Below, one piece after another: positions 1-5,572 of a stretch of DNA of 7,831 bases. The stretch is from NCBI GenBank assembly GCA_031254715.1, contig JAIRTY010000173.1:1-7831 (forward strand), read 5' to 3'. This DNA comes from Nocardiopsaceae bacterium. GTDB lineage: Bacteria > Actinomycetota > Actinomycetes > Streptosporangiales > Streptosporangiaceae. The position numbers and the translations under genes are program-made. Positions within the stretch are counted from its first letter, which is position 1, and each line of letters opens with the position of its first letter. A model generated the notes under the pieces. The model did no database searches, had not been told where the DNA came from, and saw only the letters and a list, made by a program, of their open reading frames with translations.

Positions 1-652
1 CCGCGTCCTCCCAGGCGGTCCACTCGGCTGCTGCCCGCGAGCGGACATTGAGGTCGGGGTCTTCCATCATCTGCGAGTACGCGGCGAGCAGGCGTGTGAT
101 CGGCGGCGTGGAATCGGTCGGCAGCCGGTAGGTACCGGCCAGGCCCGCGAAGCTGACGAACCGGCCCACGCCTCGGGGAAGAACCGGCCCACGCCCCGGT
201 ACAGCCAGTCGATCTCCAGCCGCCTGGTCGAGGTCACGCTGAGCATGAGCATCCCGGCGACTCGCTCCGGATACCGCTGCGCATACGCCAGCGACAGCGT
301 CACCCCCCCACGACGCGCCACGCAGCAGCCATTTCTGGACGCCGAGGTGCTCGCGTAGCTGCTCCATGTCCATGAGCAGGTGCCCGGTCGTGTTCAGGCT
401 CATGTCAGCCGCGGGGTCGCTCGCGTGCGGCAGGCTGCGCCCGCAGCTGCGCTGGTCGAACAGGATGATCCGGAACTTCTCCGGGTCGAGCGACCTCCGC
501 TGTCCTGCTGTGCACCCCGACCCCGGGCCGCCGTGCACGATCAGCGCGGGCACGCCATCAGGGTTCCCGCAGGTCTCCCAGTACACGAAGTTCCCGTCCC
601 CGGTGTCCAGCAGGCCGGTCTCATAGGGCTCAACATCCGGATACTCAGGCAT
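1..652 (-). CDS. pip: Proline iminopeptidase-like alpha/beta hydrolase, partial, with internal out-of-frame segment
   Basis: This is the N-terminal part of an alpha/beta hydrolase of the prolyl aminopeptidase family, cytosolic enzymes that remove N-terminal proline from peptides; the gene continues past the left edge. The start begins MPEYPDVEPYETG, the usual opening of the family. The oxyanion segment IVHGGPGSG, the DQRSCGRS segment and the nucleophile elbow GASWG (Ser about residue 114) are visible. An in-frame ATG at 661 is an alternative start; neither has a clear ribosome site. The frame starting at 652 has no stop down to base 1. However, between about 304 and 165 the family-like protein (TLSLAYAQRYPERV, then EIDWLYRG, then FFPEAW) lies in a different frame. 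Homology returns to the first frame from RFVSFAG down to EWTAWEDA. This implies one extra G in the 7-base run at 303-309 and one missing base near 164. The product as read would have about 47 wrong residues just after the nucleophile, so it is either a pseudogene or a sequencing artefact. Family assignment is fairly sure; function is doubtful. Confidence 0.8.
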   Translation of the reverse strand, partial: MPEYPDVEPYETGLLDTGDGNFVYWETCGNPDGVPALIVHGGPGSGCTAGQRRSLDPEKFRIILFDQRSCGRSLPHASDPAADMSLNTTGHLLMDMEQLREHLGVQKWLLRGASWGGDAVAGVCAAVSGASRRDAHAQRDLDQAAGDRLAVPGRGPVLPRGVGRFVSFAGLAGTYRLPTDSTPPITRLLAAYSQMMEDPDLNVRSRAAAEWTAWEDA

Positions 653-657
653 GCGAA

Positions 658-677
658 GCATCGTATTCGCACGATGC
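658..677 (-). promoter_or_regulatory. 7-bp inverted repeat just upstream of the hydrolase start
   Basis: The arms GCATCGT (658-664) and ACGATGC (671-677) are perfect complements around a 6-base loop. They end 5 bases upstream of the ATG at 652 and include the alternative ATG at 661. In the transcript this would be a hairpin at the start codon, or in DNA an operator. No Shine-Dalgarno sequence is visible beside it. The role is inferred from position only. Confidence 0.3.
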
Positions 678-755
678 CACGGGATCTGGACCACGGCGCA
701 GCCCCAGCAGGCCTCACCTACGGCAGGGGATCAGCGCGCAACTTCAGCCTCCGCC

Positions 756-793
756 AGGTGCGAAACTGCACCTCAGCGAGCCACCGGCTCGCT
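756..793 (-). terminator. Tandem hairpins, likely terminator of the 2H phosphoesterase gene
   Basis: There are two adjacent stem-loops. The first has arms AGGTGC (756-761) and GCACCT (768-773) with a 6-base loop. The second has arms AGCGAGCC (775-782) and GGCTCGCT (786-793) with an ACC loop. They lie about 48 bases beyond the stop of the minus-strand gene ending at 841 and before the start of the next minus-strand gene. There is no U-tract, which is common for actinobacterial terminators. The rest of the 653-840 gap shows no open frame that looks coding. Confidence 0.5.
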
Positions 794-840
794 CAGAACC
801 GGATTGTGGCCCAACTCAGGTCAGGTGGCGCCCGCGGCGC

Positions 841-1482
841 TCAGCTCGCGAGCGTTATCGCCCCGAGCAGGTTCCGGGCGGCGCCCAGCTGGTCAGCCTC
901 GAACAGCCCGATCCTGGCGGCGGTGAAGGACAGATCGCCCGCCGCGACGGGCAGGCGCTCGCGGTCTGGGCCGCGGGGGAACCGGGTGAGCGTCACATGC
1001 GGCCGGTACAGCTCCCCCGCCAGGTCGTATCCCCATTCCCGGGCGTTCAGCCGCTGCTGGCGGGAGTACCTTCCGAAGTAGGCTTCCCTGACCGGGCTCC
1101 CGGGGCTGAACCGGAACGCGCCAAGGGACTTCATGACCACCTCATGCGCCGCCAGCAATGCGGCGGTCCTCGCATAGGAGATCTCGTAATAGTCGTCCGC
1201 AGTGACGAAATACCCGGTGTGCTGGATAGCGTGCTGGTGCAATGACGCGTCAAGCTCCTGGAAAGCGAGCCGCACCCGGTCCAGCTCCGAGCACCGGAAG
1301 CGCGCCATATAGAGCGTTATGTGAGCGAATCTCTCAGCGTTGTCTATCTGAAATGACCCGCCGAGAGCCTGCGCCTCCTTGCTCAGGTTAACGGCGGCAG
1401 CGGCGATGTTTTCGGGCGGAATTATTGCCACATTGAGCAGCAAGGTATCCGAGTTCACGGTATCCCGGATTGCGGACATCAC
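841..1482 (-). CDS. 2H phosphoesterase (2'-5' RNA ligase-like) family protein
   Basis: This 213-residue soluble protein carries the two HxT motifs that define the 2H phosphoesterase fold: HITLYMARF (His54, Thr56) and RPHVTLTRF (His162, Thr164). They are about 108 residues apart, as expected for the two-lobed active site. Family members (LigT/ThpR, cyclic phosphodiesterases, anti-CBASS Acb1) act on 2'-5' linkages or 2',3'-cyclic phosphates of nucleotides and RNA; the substrate here cannot be read from sequence. The start is GTG at 1482 or the adjacent ATG at 1479. No Shine-Dalgarno precedes it, but an AT-rich -10-like element lies 4-7 bases upstream, so the mRNA may be leaderless. The gene ends with TGA, followed by tandem hairpins. 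It is divergent from the two-TM protein, with only a short shared intergenic region. No signal peptide or membrane segment is seen. Fold assignment is confident; enzymatic activity is inferred. Confidence 0.85.
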   Translation of the reverse strand: MMSAIRDTVNSDTLLLNVAIIPPENIAAAAVNLSKEAQALGGSFQIDNAERFAHITLYMARFRCSELDRVRLAFQELDASLHQHAIQHTGYFVTADDYYEISYARTAALLAAHEVVMKSLGAFRFSPGSPVREAYFGRYSRQQRLNAREWGYDLAGELYRPHVTLTRFPRGPDRERLPVAAGDLSFTAARIGLFEADQLGAARNLLGAITLAS

Positions 1483-1485
1483 GCC

Positions 1486-1499
1486 GTTATAGTATCATT
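1486..1499. promoter_or_regulatory. Shared AT-rich promoter core between divergent genes
   Basis: The AT-rich block at 1487-1499 stands out from its GC-rich surroundings. Read on the plus strand it contains TATAGT (1488-1493). Read on the minus strand it contains TACTAT (1494-1489) and TATAAC (1491-1486). All are plausible -10 hexamers. For the minus-strand gene, a start point 6-7 bases downstream would fall on or beside the GTG/ATG start codon. No convincing -35 hexamer was found in either direction, which lowers confidence. Confidence 0.4.
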
Positions 1500-1566
1500 C
1501 GGCCAGTTGCCTTCGCGTAGCCCGCACGCGGACCGCTCCGCAGTAGTGCTAGATGGGTGGGTATTG

Positions 1567-2394
1567 GTGGCACCGCGGGAGGAGGAGCTCGCCAGGCTCA
1601 AGCGAAGCGGCGCCCTCCACCGGATCAGGCACGAGTCGGAGCGTGCACTATCGCTGCTCCAGGTCATCGTGGCTGCTGGCGGTCTCATCATCGTCGTGCT
1701 GCTGAGCATACCGTGGCTCGACGGCCCCCTCAGGAAGGCCGGATTTACCCGGCCGGGACCATTAAGCCAGGCGATCCTGACGCTCGTTGTCGTGTCAATC
1801 TTCTTTGAAGTAAGACGGCTGGCCGAGCGCAAGCCGGCAGCGCAGCGCAGGCATTTCTCCGACCCCATGGACGTTTATCCGGTCCTGCTGGACCACGTCC
1901 AGGCGATCGGCCGGAAGGAGGAAAAGGTCCTGGACGTGCTCGGCCTGACGCTCTATACGGCCTGGCCGAGCATCAGATTCTGGCTGAACCGGCCCGAGCT
2001 GAATGGCTGGACCATGCGGTTCACCGCGATCGCAGCCGACAGCGAGAAATTCTCCGGGCATCTGCCGGCGTCATCGCTCAGGGATGCCCAGGCCAACCTG
2101 GACAGCATCGCGGACTATGCCAGCTCAGACGGGCCGGGTGCCAGGAACGTCATGCTGACGGCCTTCTGCTACGACTTCATGCCGTCGCTGCACGGGTACC
2201 GGCTGGGGAACGGGGATCTCTTCTACTCCATCCTGCACTGGCAGCCCGACGGCAAGCTGAGCCTGGATGATTTCTCCTACGAGTTCGTGCCGCGCGACGA
2301 CCACTCGAAATCAGCCGAATCCATCCGGGAGATATTCGATTCCTGGTTCCGGCGGGCCACGGTGACGGAGTGGCGGCGGAGCGGCCGGCAATAG
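1567..2394 (+). CDS. Two-TM membrane protein with soluble C-terminal domain, unknown function
   Basis: This predicted 275-residue protein belongs to no family I recognise. A charged N-terminus (residues 1-29) is followed by two hydrophobic segments at about 30-50 and 66-82, with a short linker between them. Residues 90-275 form a soluble domain, probably cytoplasmic. That domain has a leucine-rich stretch (KVLDVLGLTLYTAWPSIRFW), a central FTAIA strand, and a distal part reading HGYRLGNGDLFYSIL ending in FDSWFRRA. This layout loosely recalls PLD-like sensor domains on actinobacterial regulators, but no HKD motif is present, so this is only an impression. The frame is open from a TTG at 1507, with a GTG at 1546. 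I chose GTG 1567 because the upstream codons lack G/C third-position bias and GGGTGG lies 6 bases before it. The gene is divergent from the 2H phosphoesterase and lies 83 bases before the antibiotic kinase, possibly co-transcribed with it. Confidence 0.75.
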   Translation: MAPREEELARLKRSGALHRIRHESERALSLLQVIVAAGGLIIVVLLSIPWLDGPLRKAGFTRPGPLSQAILTLVVVSIFFEVRRLAERKPAAQRRHFSDPMDVYPVLLDHVQAIGRKEEKVLDVLGLTLYTAWPSIRFWLNRPELNGWTMRFTAIAADSEKFSGHLPASSLRDAQANLDSIADYASSDGPGARNVMLTAFCYDFMPSLHGYRLGNGDLFYSILHWQPDGKLSLDDFSYEFVPRDDHSKSAESIREIFDSWFRRATVTEWRRSGRQ

Positions 2395-2423
2395 AACCCG
2401 ACGTGTGCCATGGGGGACTCCGT

Positions 2424-2460
2424 GCGGGCGCTGGCGCTGGCCCGCCCGGCGGCCGCCGGG
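2424..2460 (+). promoter_or_regulatory. Tandem GC hairpins overlapping the kinase ribosome site
   Basis: A first stem has arms GCGGGC (2424-2429) and GCCCGC (2440-2445). It abuts a perfect 16-base palindrome at 2445-2460 (CCCGGCGG followed by CCGCCGGG). The last three G of the palindrome are the first G of the GGGAGGG ribosome site of the downstream kinase. Folding could end transcription of the upstream gene or mask the ribosome site. GC palindromes also arise by chance in DNA this rich, so the role is uncertain. Confidence 0.3.
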
Positions 2461-2477
2461 AGGGTAGGTTCGCCGCG

Positions 2478-3374
2478 GTGGATGATGCGCGGTTGGTCGC
2501 GGAGGTGACGGCATGCCTGTCGCTGCGGTTCGGTTCCGGGGTCGCTGCGTGGTGTTCGGCTGTTCCGGCTCTGGCTCGTGAGGTAGCAGACCGCTGGGGG
2601 CTCACGCTCGGCGAGAGGTATGCCTACGGGGCCAGCTCGGTGGTCTTGTACTGCAGCCAGGCCGGGGGCGGCAGCGCCGTGCTGAAGCTCAGCCCGGATC
2701 CGCCCTTCCTCGCCGGCCAGGCGGCCATGCTCGGGCTGTTCGCGCCCAGCGGCAAGGTGCCCGCCGTGCTGGCCGTCGATGCGGGCGCCGGAGCGGTCCT
2801 GCTCGAATCGATCGAGCCGGGGACGTCGGCCGATGACCTGCCGCATCCGCCGGCGGCGCAGGCTTGGGGAGACCTGATCCTGGCGCTGCACAACGCTGCC
2901 CCCGCGCCGCCCGGATTCCCGCGCGACCTGCGCGGCAGATGCGATGAATTCTTCGCCCGGATCGGTCGCAGGCTGGCCGAGCCGCCCATCGGCAAGCAGG
3001 TCCGCCAGGCGGACCTGGACCGGGCAGCACGCCGCTACGGCCTGCTGCTGGATACCGCGCCGTCGCAGGTGCTGCTGCACGGCGATCTGCATCTGGGCAA
3101 CGTGCTTGACGGCGGCCCCTCGCGCGGCCTGGTGGCCATCGACCCCCGGGCATGTGCCGGGGATCCGTGCTTCGACGCCGTGGACTATGCCCTGGACGGT
3201 GCCGGGCGCGACGGTGTCGGCAACCGGTGCGCCCTCCTGGCGCCCGCCGCCGGACTGGATCCCGACCGGCTGTATGCCTGGTGCTGCGCGATCGCGCCCA
3301 TCATCGCGATCAACCGGATCGGTCATCCCGGCAACCAGCACGCCGTCGCCGAGCTGCTCACCCTCGCCCGGTAA
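2478..3374 (+). CDS. APH(6)/hydroxyurea-kinase family antibiotic phosphotransferase
   Basis: This is a cytosolic small-molecule kinase of the aminoglycoside 6-phosphotransferase/hydroxyurea kinase type (StrB/APH(6) group). Such enzymes inactivate streptomycin-like drugs or hydroxyurea by ATP-dependent phosphorylation. In the 298-residue product the likely ATP lysine is Lys70 (AVLKLSP). The catalytic loop is LLHGDLHLGN, with Asp203 as base and Asn208 as metal ligand, and the second metal aspartate is Asp222 in VAIDPRACAGDPCFDAVDYA. The pairing of HGDLHxGN with AIDP and GDPxFD is typical of this subgroup rather than of APH(3'). The frame is open upstream to a GTG at 2370, but the GTG at 2478 has a strong ribosome site (GGGAGGGTAGG, 2458-2468) 9 bases away and gives a length close to family norm (about 280). 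The gene follows the two-TM protein by 83 bases and converges on the GMC remnant. The actual substrate is not known, and many chromosomal members confer no clinical resistance. Confidence 0.85.
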   Translation: MDDARLVAEVTACLSLRFGSGVAAWCSAVPALAREVADRWGLTLGERYAYGASSVVLYCSQAGGGSAVLKLSPDPPFLAGQAAMLGLFAPSGKVPAVLAVDAGAGAVLLESIEPGTSADDLPHPPAAQAWGDLILALHNAAPAPPGFPRDLRGRCDEFFARIGRRLAEPPIGKQVRQADLDRAARRYGLLLDTAPSQVLLHGDLHLGNVLDGGPSRGLVAIDPRACAGDPCFDAVDYALDGAGRDGVGNRCALLAPAAGLDPDRLYAWCCAIAPIIAINRIGHPGNQHAVAELLTLAR

Positions 3375-3406
3375 CCCCCGCGACGCCCAGACCTCACCGC
3401 CGCTGA

Positions 3407-3427
3407 GCCCTGGTCACCGGGCAGGGC
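3407..3427. terminator. Hairpin between convergent kinase and GMC remnant
   Basis: The arms GCCCTG (3407-3412) and CAGGGC (3422-3427) flank a 9-base loop in the 58-base gap between the kinase stop at 3374 and the end of the minus-strand GMC remnant at 3433. The position suits a bidirectional terminator. The stem is short and there is no U-tract, so support is weak. Confidence 0.3.
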
Positions 3428-3432
3428 CGCGG

Positions 3433-4148
3433 TCAGCCGCCCAGCATGAGGCCGGCCGCGTGCTCGCCGATCATCATCGCGGGGGCGTTGGTGTTGCCGC
3501 CGGGGATGCTCGGCATGACCGACGCGTCCGCCACCCGCAGGCCCTCGATGCCCAGCACCCGCAGCCGTGGATCGACCACGGCTCGCTCGTCCGCGCCCAT
3601 CCGGCAGGTGCCGACCGCGTGGTAGACCGAGGTCGCCCGGTTGGGCAGCTCCCTGGCCAGCGGTGCCCGGCCGGGGAAACCCTGGCCCGGGTTCAGCTCC
3701 CGGCTGATACCGCCCGAGCGGACCGCCTCGGCGACCATGCCGGCGAGGAAGTGGGGGGCGGTGCCGCGATGGCGGGCCGACTTCATGCACCAGGTCATCG
3801 GCACGAACAAGTGGTCATGCAGGTTGCCGCCGACCGGCAGGTCGGCCGCCACCGGGATGCCGTGCTCGCGCAGGTGGCCGGCGGGACCGACGCCCGACAG
3901 CAGCAGCTGCACCGACCCGTACACGCCGGCCGACAGGATGACCTCCCGGCTGGCCCGATGGCGCCAGGACCGGCCTCGGTGACCACGTCGGCCCCGGTCG
4001 CCCGCCCGTTCTCTATCCGGATCCTGGTGACGCGGGCGCGAGTGAGGACCGTCAGGTTCGCCAGCCCGTGATCGTCCAGGCAGCCGACGGATGAGCGGTA
4101 GCGGAGGCCGCCGCCAGCGGTGCCCGCCGGGGCCTGGATGCTGGTGTC
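3433..4148 (-). pseudogene. GMC oxidoreductase (choline dehydrogenase-like) remnant
   Basis: These are the remains of an FAD-dependent glucose-methanol-choline oxidoreductase. Three lesions are visible. First, the N-terminal FAD-binding part (the GxGxxG region and roughly the first 200 residues) is absent: homology begins near 4135 with RYRSSVGCLDDHG and NLTVLTRARVTRI, and the methyltransferase gene starts on the other strand at 4149. Second, near 3958 the frame changes by one base between the ATGADVVTEAG part and the SREVILSAGVYGSVQLLL part. Third, between LHDHLF and the C-terminal motif only about 70 residues remain where intact enzymes have about 150-170. The apparent in-frame deletion lies near 3709, between RSGG and ISRELNPG. 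The C-terminus is well kept: YHAVGTCRMG with the catalytic His, VVDPRLRV, and GGNTNAPAMMIGE with the partner Asn. About 237 codons remain of an expected 500-540. A functional enzyme is not possible from this copy. Confidence 0.85.
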
Positions 4149-4805
4149 ATGGCACCTCGCGCCGCGGGCGGGCATGCGGGCCTCGTCGCGGCCGCACGGC
4201 AGGCAGGCGTGACCGACGTGCGCGTGCTGGCCGCCATCGGGGCTGTTCCCCGTGCGGCCTTCGTCCCGGCGGCGCAGGCCGAGTCGGCGGGCGCGGACGC
4301 GCCGCTGCCGATCCCGCACGGACAGGTCACCACCCAGCCGTCGCTGTCGGCGGTGATGATCGCGGGGATCGCGTTGGGCGACGGCGACCAGGTGCTGGAG
4401 ATCGGGACCGGCTACGGCTACCAGACGGCACTGCTGGCCCGGCTGGCGGCGCGGGTCGTCAGCGTGGAGTTCTGGGCCGACGCCGCCGAGCACGCCCGGC
4501 GCAGCCTGAGCGGCCAGGGCATCGGCAACGTGCTGGTGGTCACCGGTGACGGAACCGAGGGGTACCCGGCCCGCGCGCCCTACGACGCGGTGCTGGTCTC
4601 CGCGGCGTTCCCGGAGGTGCCGCCGCCGCTGGCCGCGCAGCTGCGGCCCGGCGGGCGCCTCGTCCAGCCGGTCGGGCCCGGCGGCCGGGAGGAGGTGGTG
4701 CTGTACGAGCGCCAGCCGGACGGGCTGCGCCGGGTGCGGACCCTCACCACCGCCAGCTTCGTCCGGCTGCGGGGCAGGCACGGCTTCCAGGAAGGGCAGG
4801 CGTGA
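4149..4805 (+). CDS. pcm: Protein-L-isoaspartate O-methyltransferase
   Basis: This cytosolic repair enzyme transfers a methyl group from S-adenosylmethionine to isoaspartyl residues in aged proteins. The 218-residue length is typical (about 200-230). Visible family features are the N-terminal GVTDVRVLAAIGAVPRAAFV segment, the GQVTTQPSLSAVM substrate-site motif (residues 58-70), and the SAM-binding motif VLEIGTGYGYQTALLA (82-97) with acidic Glu107 at the end of the next strand. Further along come GDGTEGYP and the post-motif APYDAVLVSAAF, then LRPGGRLVQPVG. The chosen ATG has only a weak ribosome site; no better in-frame start is seen. The coding sequence begins where the oppositely oriented GMC remnant is cut off, so the promoter region now lies inside that remnant. 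Downstream it converges on the four-TM protein gene. Some actinobacterial paralogues of this fold modify peptide natural products instead, but no precursor peptide was seen here. Confidence 0.88.
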   Translation: MAPRAAGGHAGLVAAARQAGVTDVRVLAAIGAVPRAAFVPAAQAESAGADAPLPIPHGQVTTQPSLSAVMIAGIALGDGDQVLEIGTGYGYQTALLARLAARVVSVEFWADAAEHARRSLSGQGIGNVLVVTGDGTEGYPARAPYDAVLVSAAFPEVPPPLAAQLRPGGRLVQPVGPGGREEVVLYERQPDGLRRVRTLTTASFVRLRGRHGFQEGQA

Positions 4806-4824
4806 CCCGGCCCGCCGGGCCGGG
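4806..4824. terminator. Strong GC hairpin directly after pcm stop
   Basis: A perfect 8-bp stem, CCCGGCCC (4806-4813) and GGGCCGGG (4817-4824) with loop GCC, begins at the first base after the pcm TGA. It lies in the 93-base gap between two convergent genes, so it could serve both. More partial GC inverted repeats follow up to 4898. There is no U-tract, as is usual in high-GC actinomycetes. Confidence 0.5.
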
Positions 4825-4898
4825 GTGATCGCCGTGCCGGGCCGGCCTGCCAGGTCACGGTTCCGTTGTCAGGCGGGCCGCCGGCCGGTGCGCCGGGG

Positions 4899-5435
4899 TT
4901 ACCCGGGGCCGACGCGATGCGACTCGGCCGGCTCGGCGGGGTAGGCAGCGACCGCGCCGCGGCTGGCGGCCCGGCCGATTGCCAGCGCAGCCAGGAACAC
5001 GATCACCACGCCGAGCCCGTAGTAGAACCCGAGCCCCTCCAGCAGCCGCAGGATGGCCGGGCTGATGCCAGTGCCCGCGCCGGTCACGGGCGTGCCCGGG
5101 GAGACCGCGGCGTCCCGAACCGCGATGGTCATGACCGGGACCCCCACCACGAACCAGGCGCCGCCGAGGGCGGCCAGCATGCCGCCCGCCGCGGACGCCG
5201 GGCTGGGGCCGCCGGCGAGGATGATCAGGCCGCCGACGAACGCGGCGGCGCCGGGCAGGATCGACAGCACGAGCCGGCCGGTCGTGTACGTCCAGGTGGT
5301 ATCGGGGGTGTAGGCGTAGCTGAAGTACGGCCCGATGAACGGGACGATGGCGCCCCACGCGCCCAGGATGATGAGCAGGAAGCCGGTCGTCCTGCTGGCC
5401 GCTCCGCTCGGGGAAAACGTCTTCGCGCGAGTCAT
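4899..5435 (-). CDS. Four-TM membrane protein, unknown function
   Basis: This 178-residue hydrophobic protein has four predicted membrane segments at about residues 17-37, 55-75, 84-105 and 136-155, and a short polar C-terminal tail. Aromatic, Gly-rich motifs lie at segment ends: FIGPYFSYAYTPDTTW after segment 1 and EGLGFYYGLGVV into segment 4. The pattern (GAWGAIVPFIGPYF, then GRLVL, then GGAWFVVG) resembles small uncharacterised integral membrane proteins that I believe are widespread in actinomycetes; I know of no assigned function. The start at 5435 is set by a good ribosome site, GGGAG, 5 bases upstream. An in-frame ATG four codons earlier overlaps that site, and longer upstream reading is unlikely because the added residues look non-coding. 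It is divergent from the MFS transporter across 137 bases and convergent with pcm. No enzymatic motif is present. Confidence 0.8.
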   Translation of the reverse strand: MTRAKTFSPSGAASRTTGFLLIILGAWGAIVPFIGPYFSYAYTPDTTWTYTTGRLVLSILPGAAAFVGGLIILAGGPSPASAAGGMLAALGGAWFVVGVPVMTIAVRDAAVSPGTPVTGAGTGISPAILRLLEGLGFYYGLGVVIVFLAALAIGRAASRGAVAAYPAEPAESHRVGPG

Positions 5436-5524
5436 GGTTACTCCCATCACGCGTTGCCCTACGAGGTCGGGCCTACCCCGGCCGTGCCCCCTCATGCATA
5501 CGGGCGGAATGACCGGATAGTCCC

Positions 5525-5539
5525 TGGCCGGAGCGGCCA
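5525..5539. promoter_or_regulatory. Short palindrome upstream of the MFS gene
   Basis: The arms TGGCCG (5525-5530) and CGGCCA (5534-5539) surround GAG, 34 bases before the MFS start in the divergent intergenic region 5436-5572. An operator for a local regulator is possible because efflux genes often have one, but no regulator gene lies in the window. No convincing -10/-35 pair was found in this gap. Confidence 0.25.
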
Positions 5540-5572
5540 CCGGCGCGGATGACGGAACGGGAGGCTGGCACA

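Noticed and set aside
380..1081. 233-codon plus-strand open frame over the hydrolase and 2H genes
   Set aside because: It crosses two genes on the other strand and has no recognisable domain or ribosome site.
2277..3341. 354-codon minus-strand open frame opposite the antibiotic kinase
   Set aside because: The plus strand encodes a full kinase with catalytic motifs; the antisense product is low-complexity and family-less.
3795..4781. Long minus-strand open frame (328 codons) across the GMC remnant and pcm
   Set aside because: Opposite pcm it is only an antisense shadow rich in Arg, Pro and Gly. Only the part below about 4148 carries GMC homology.
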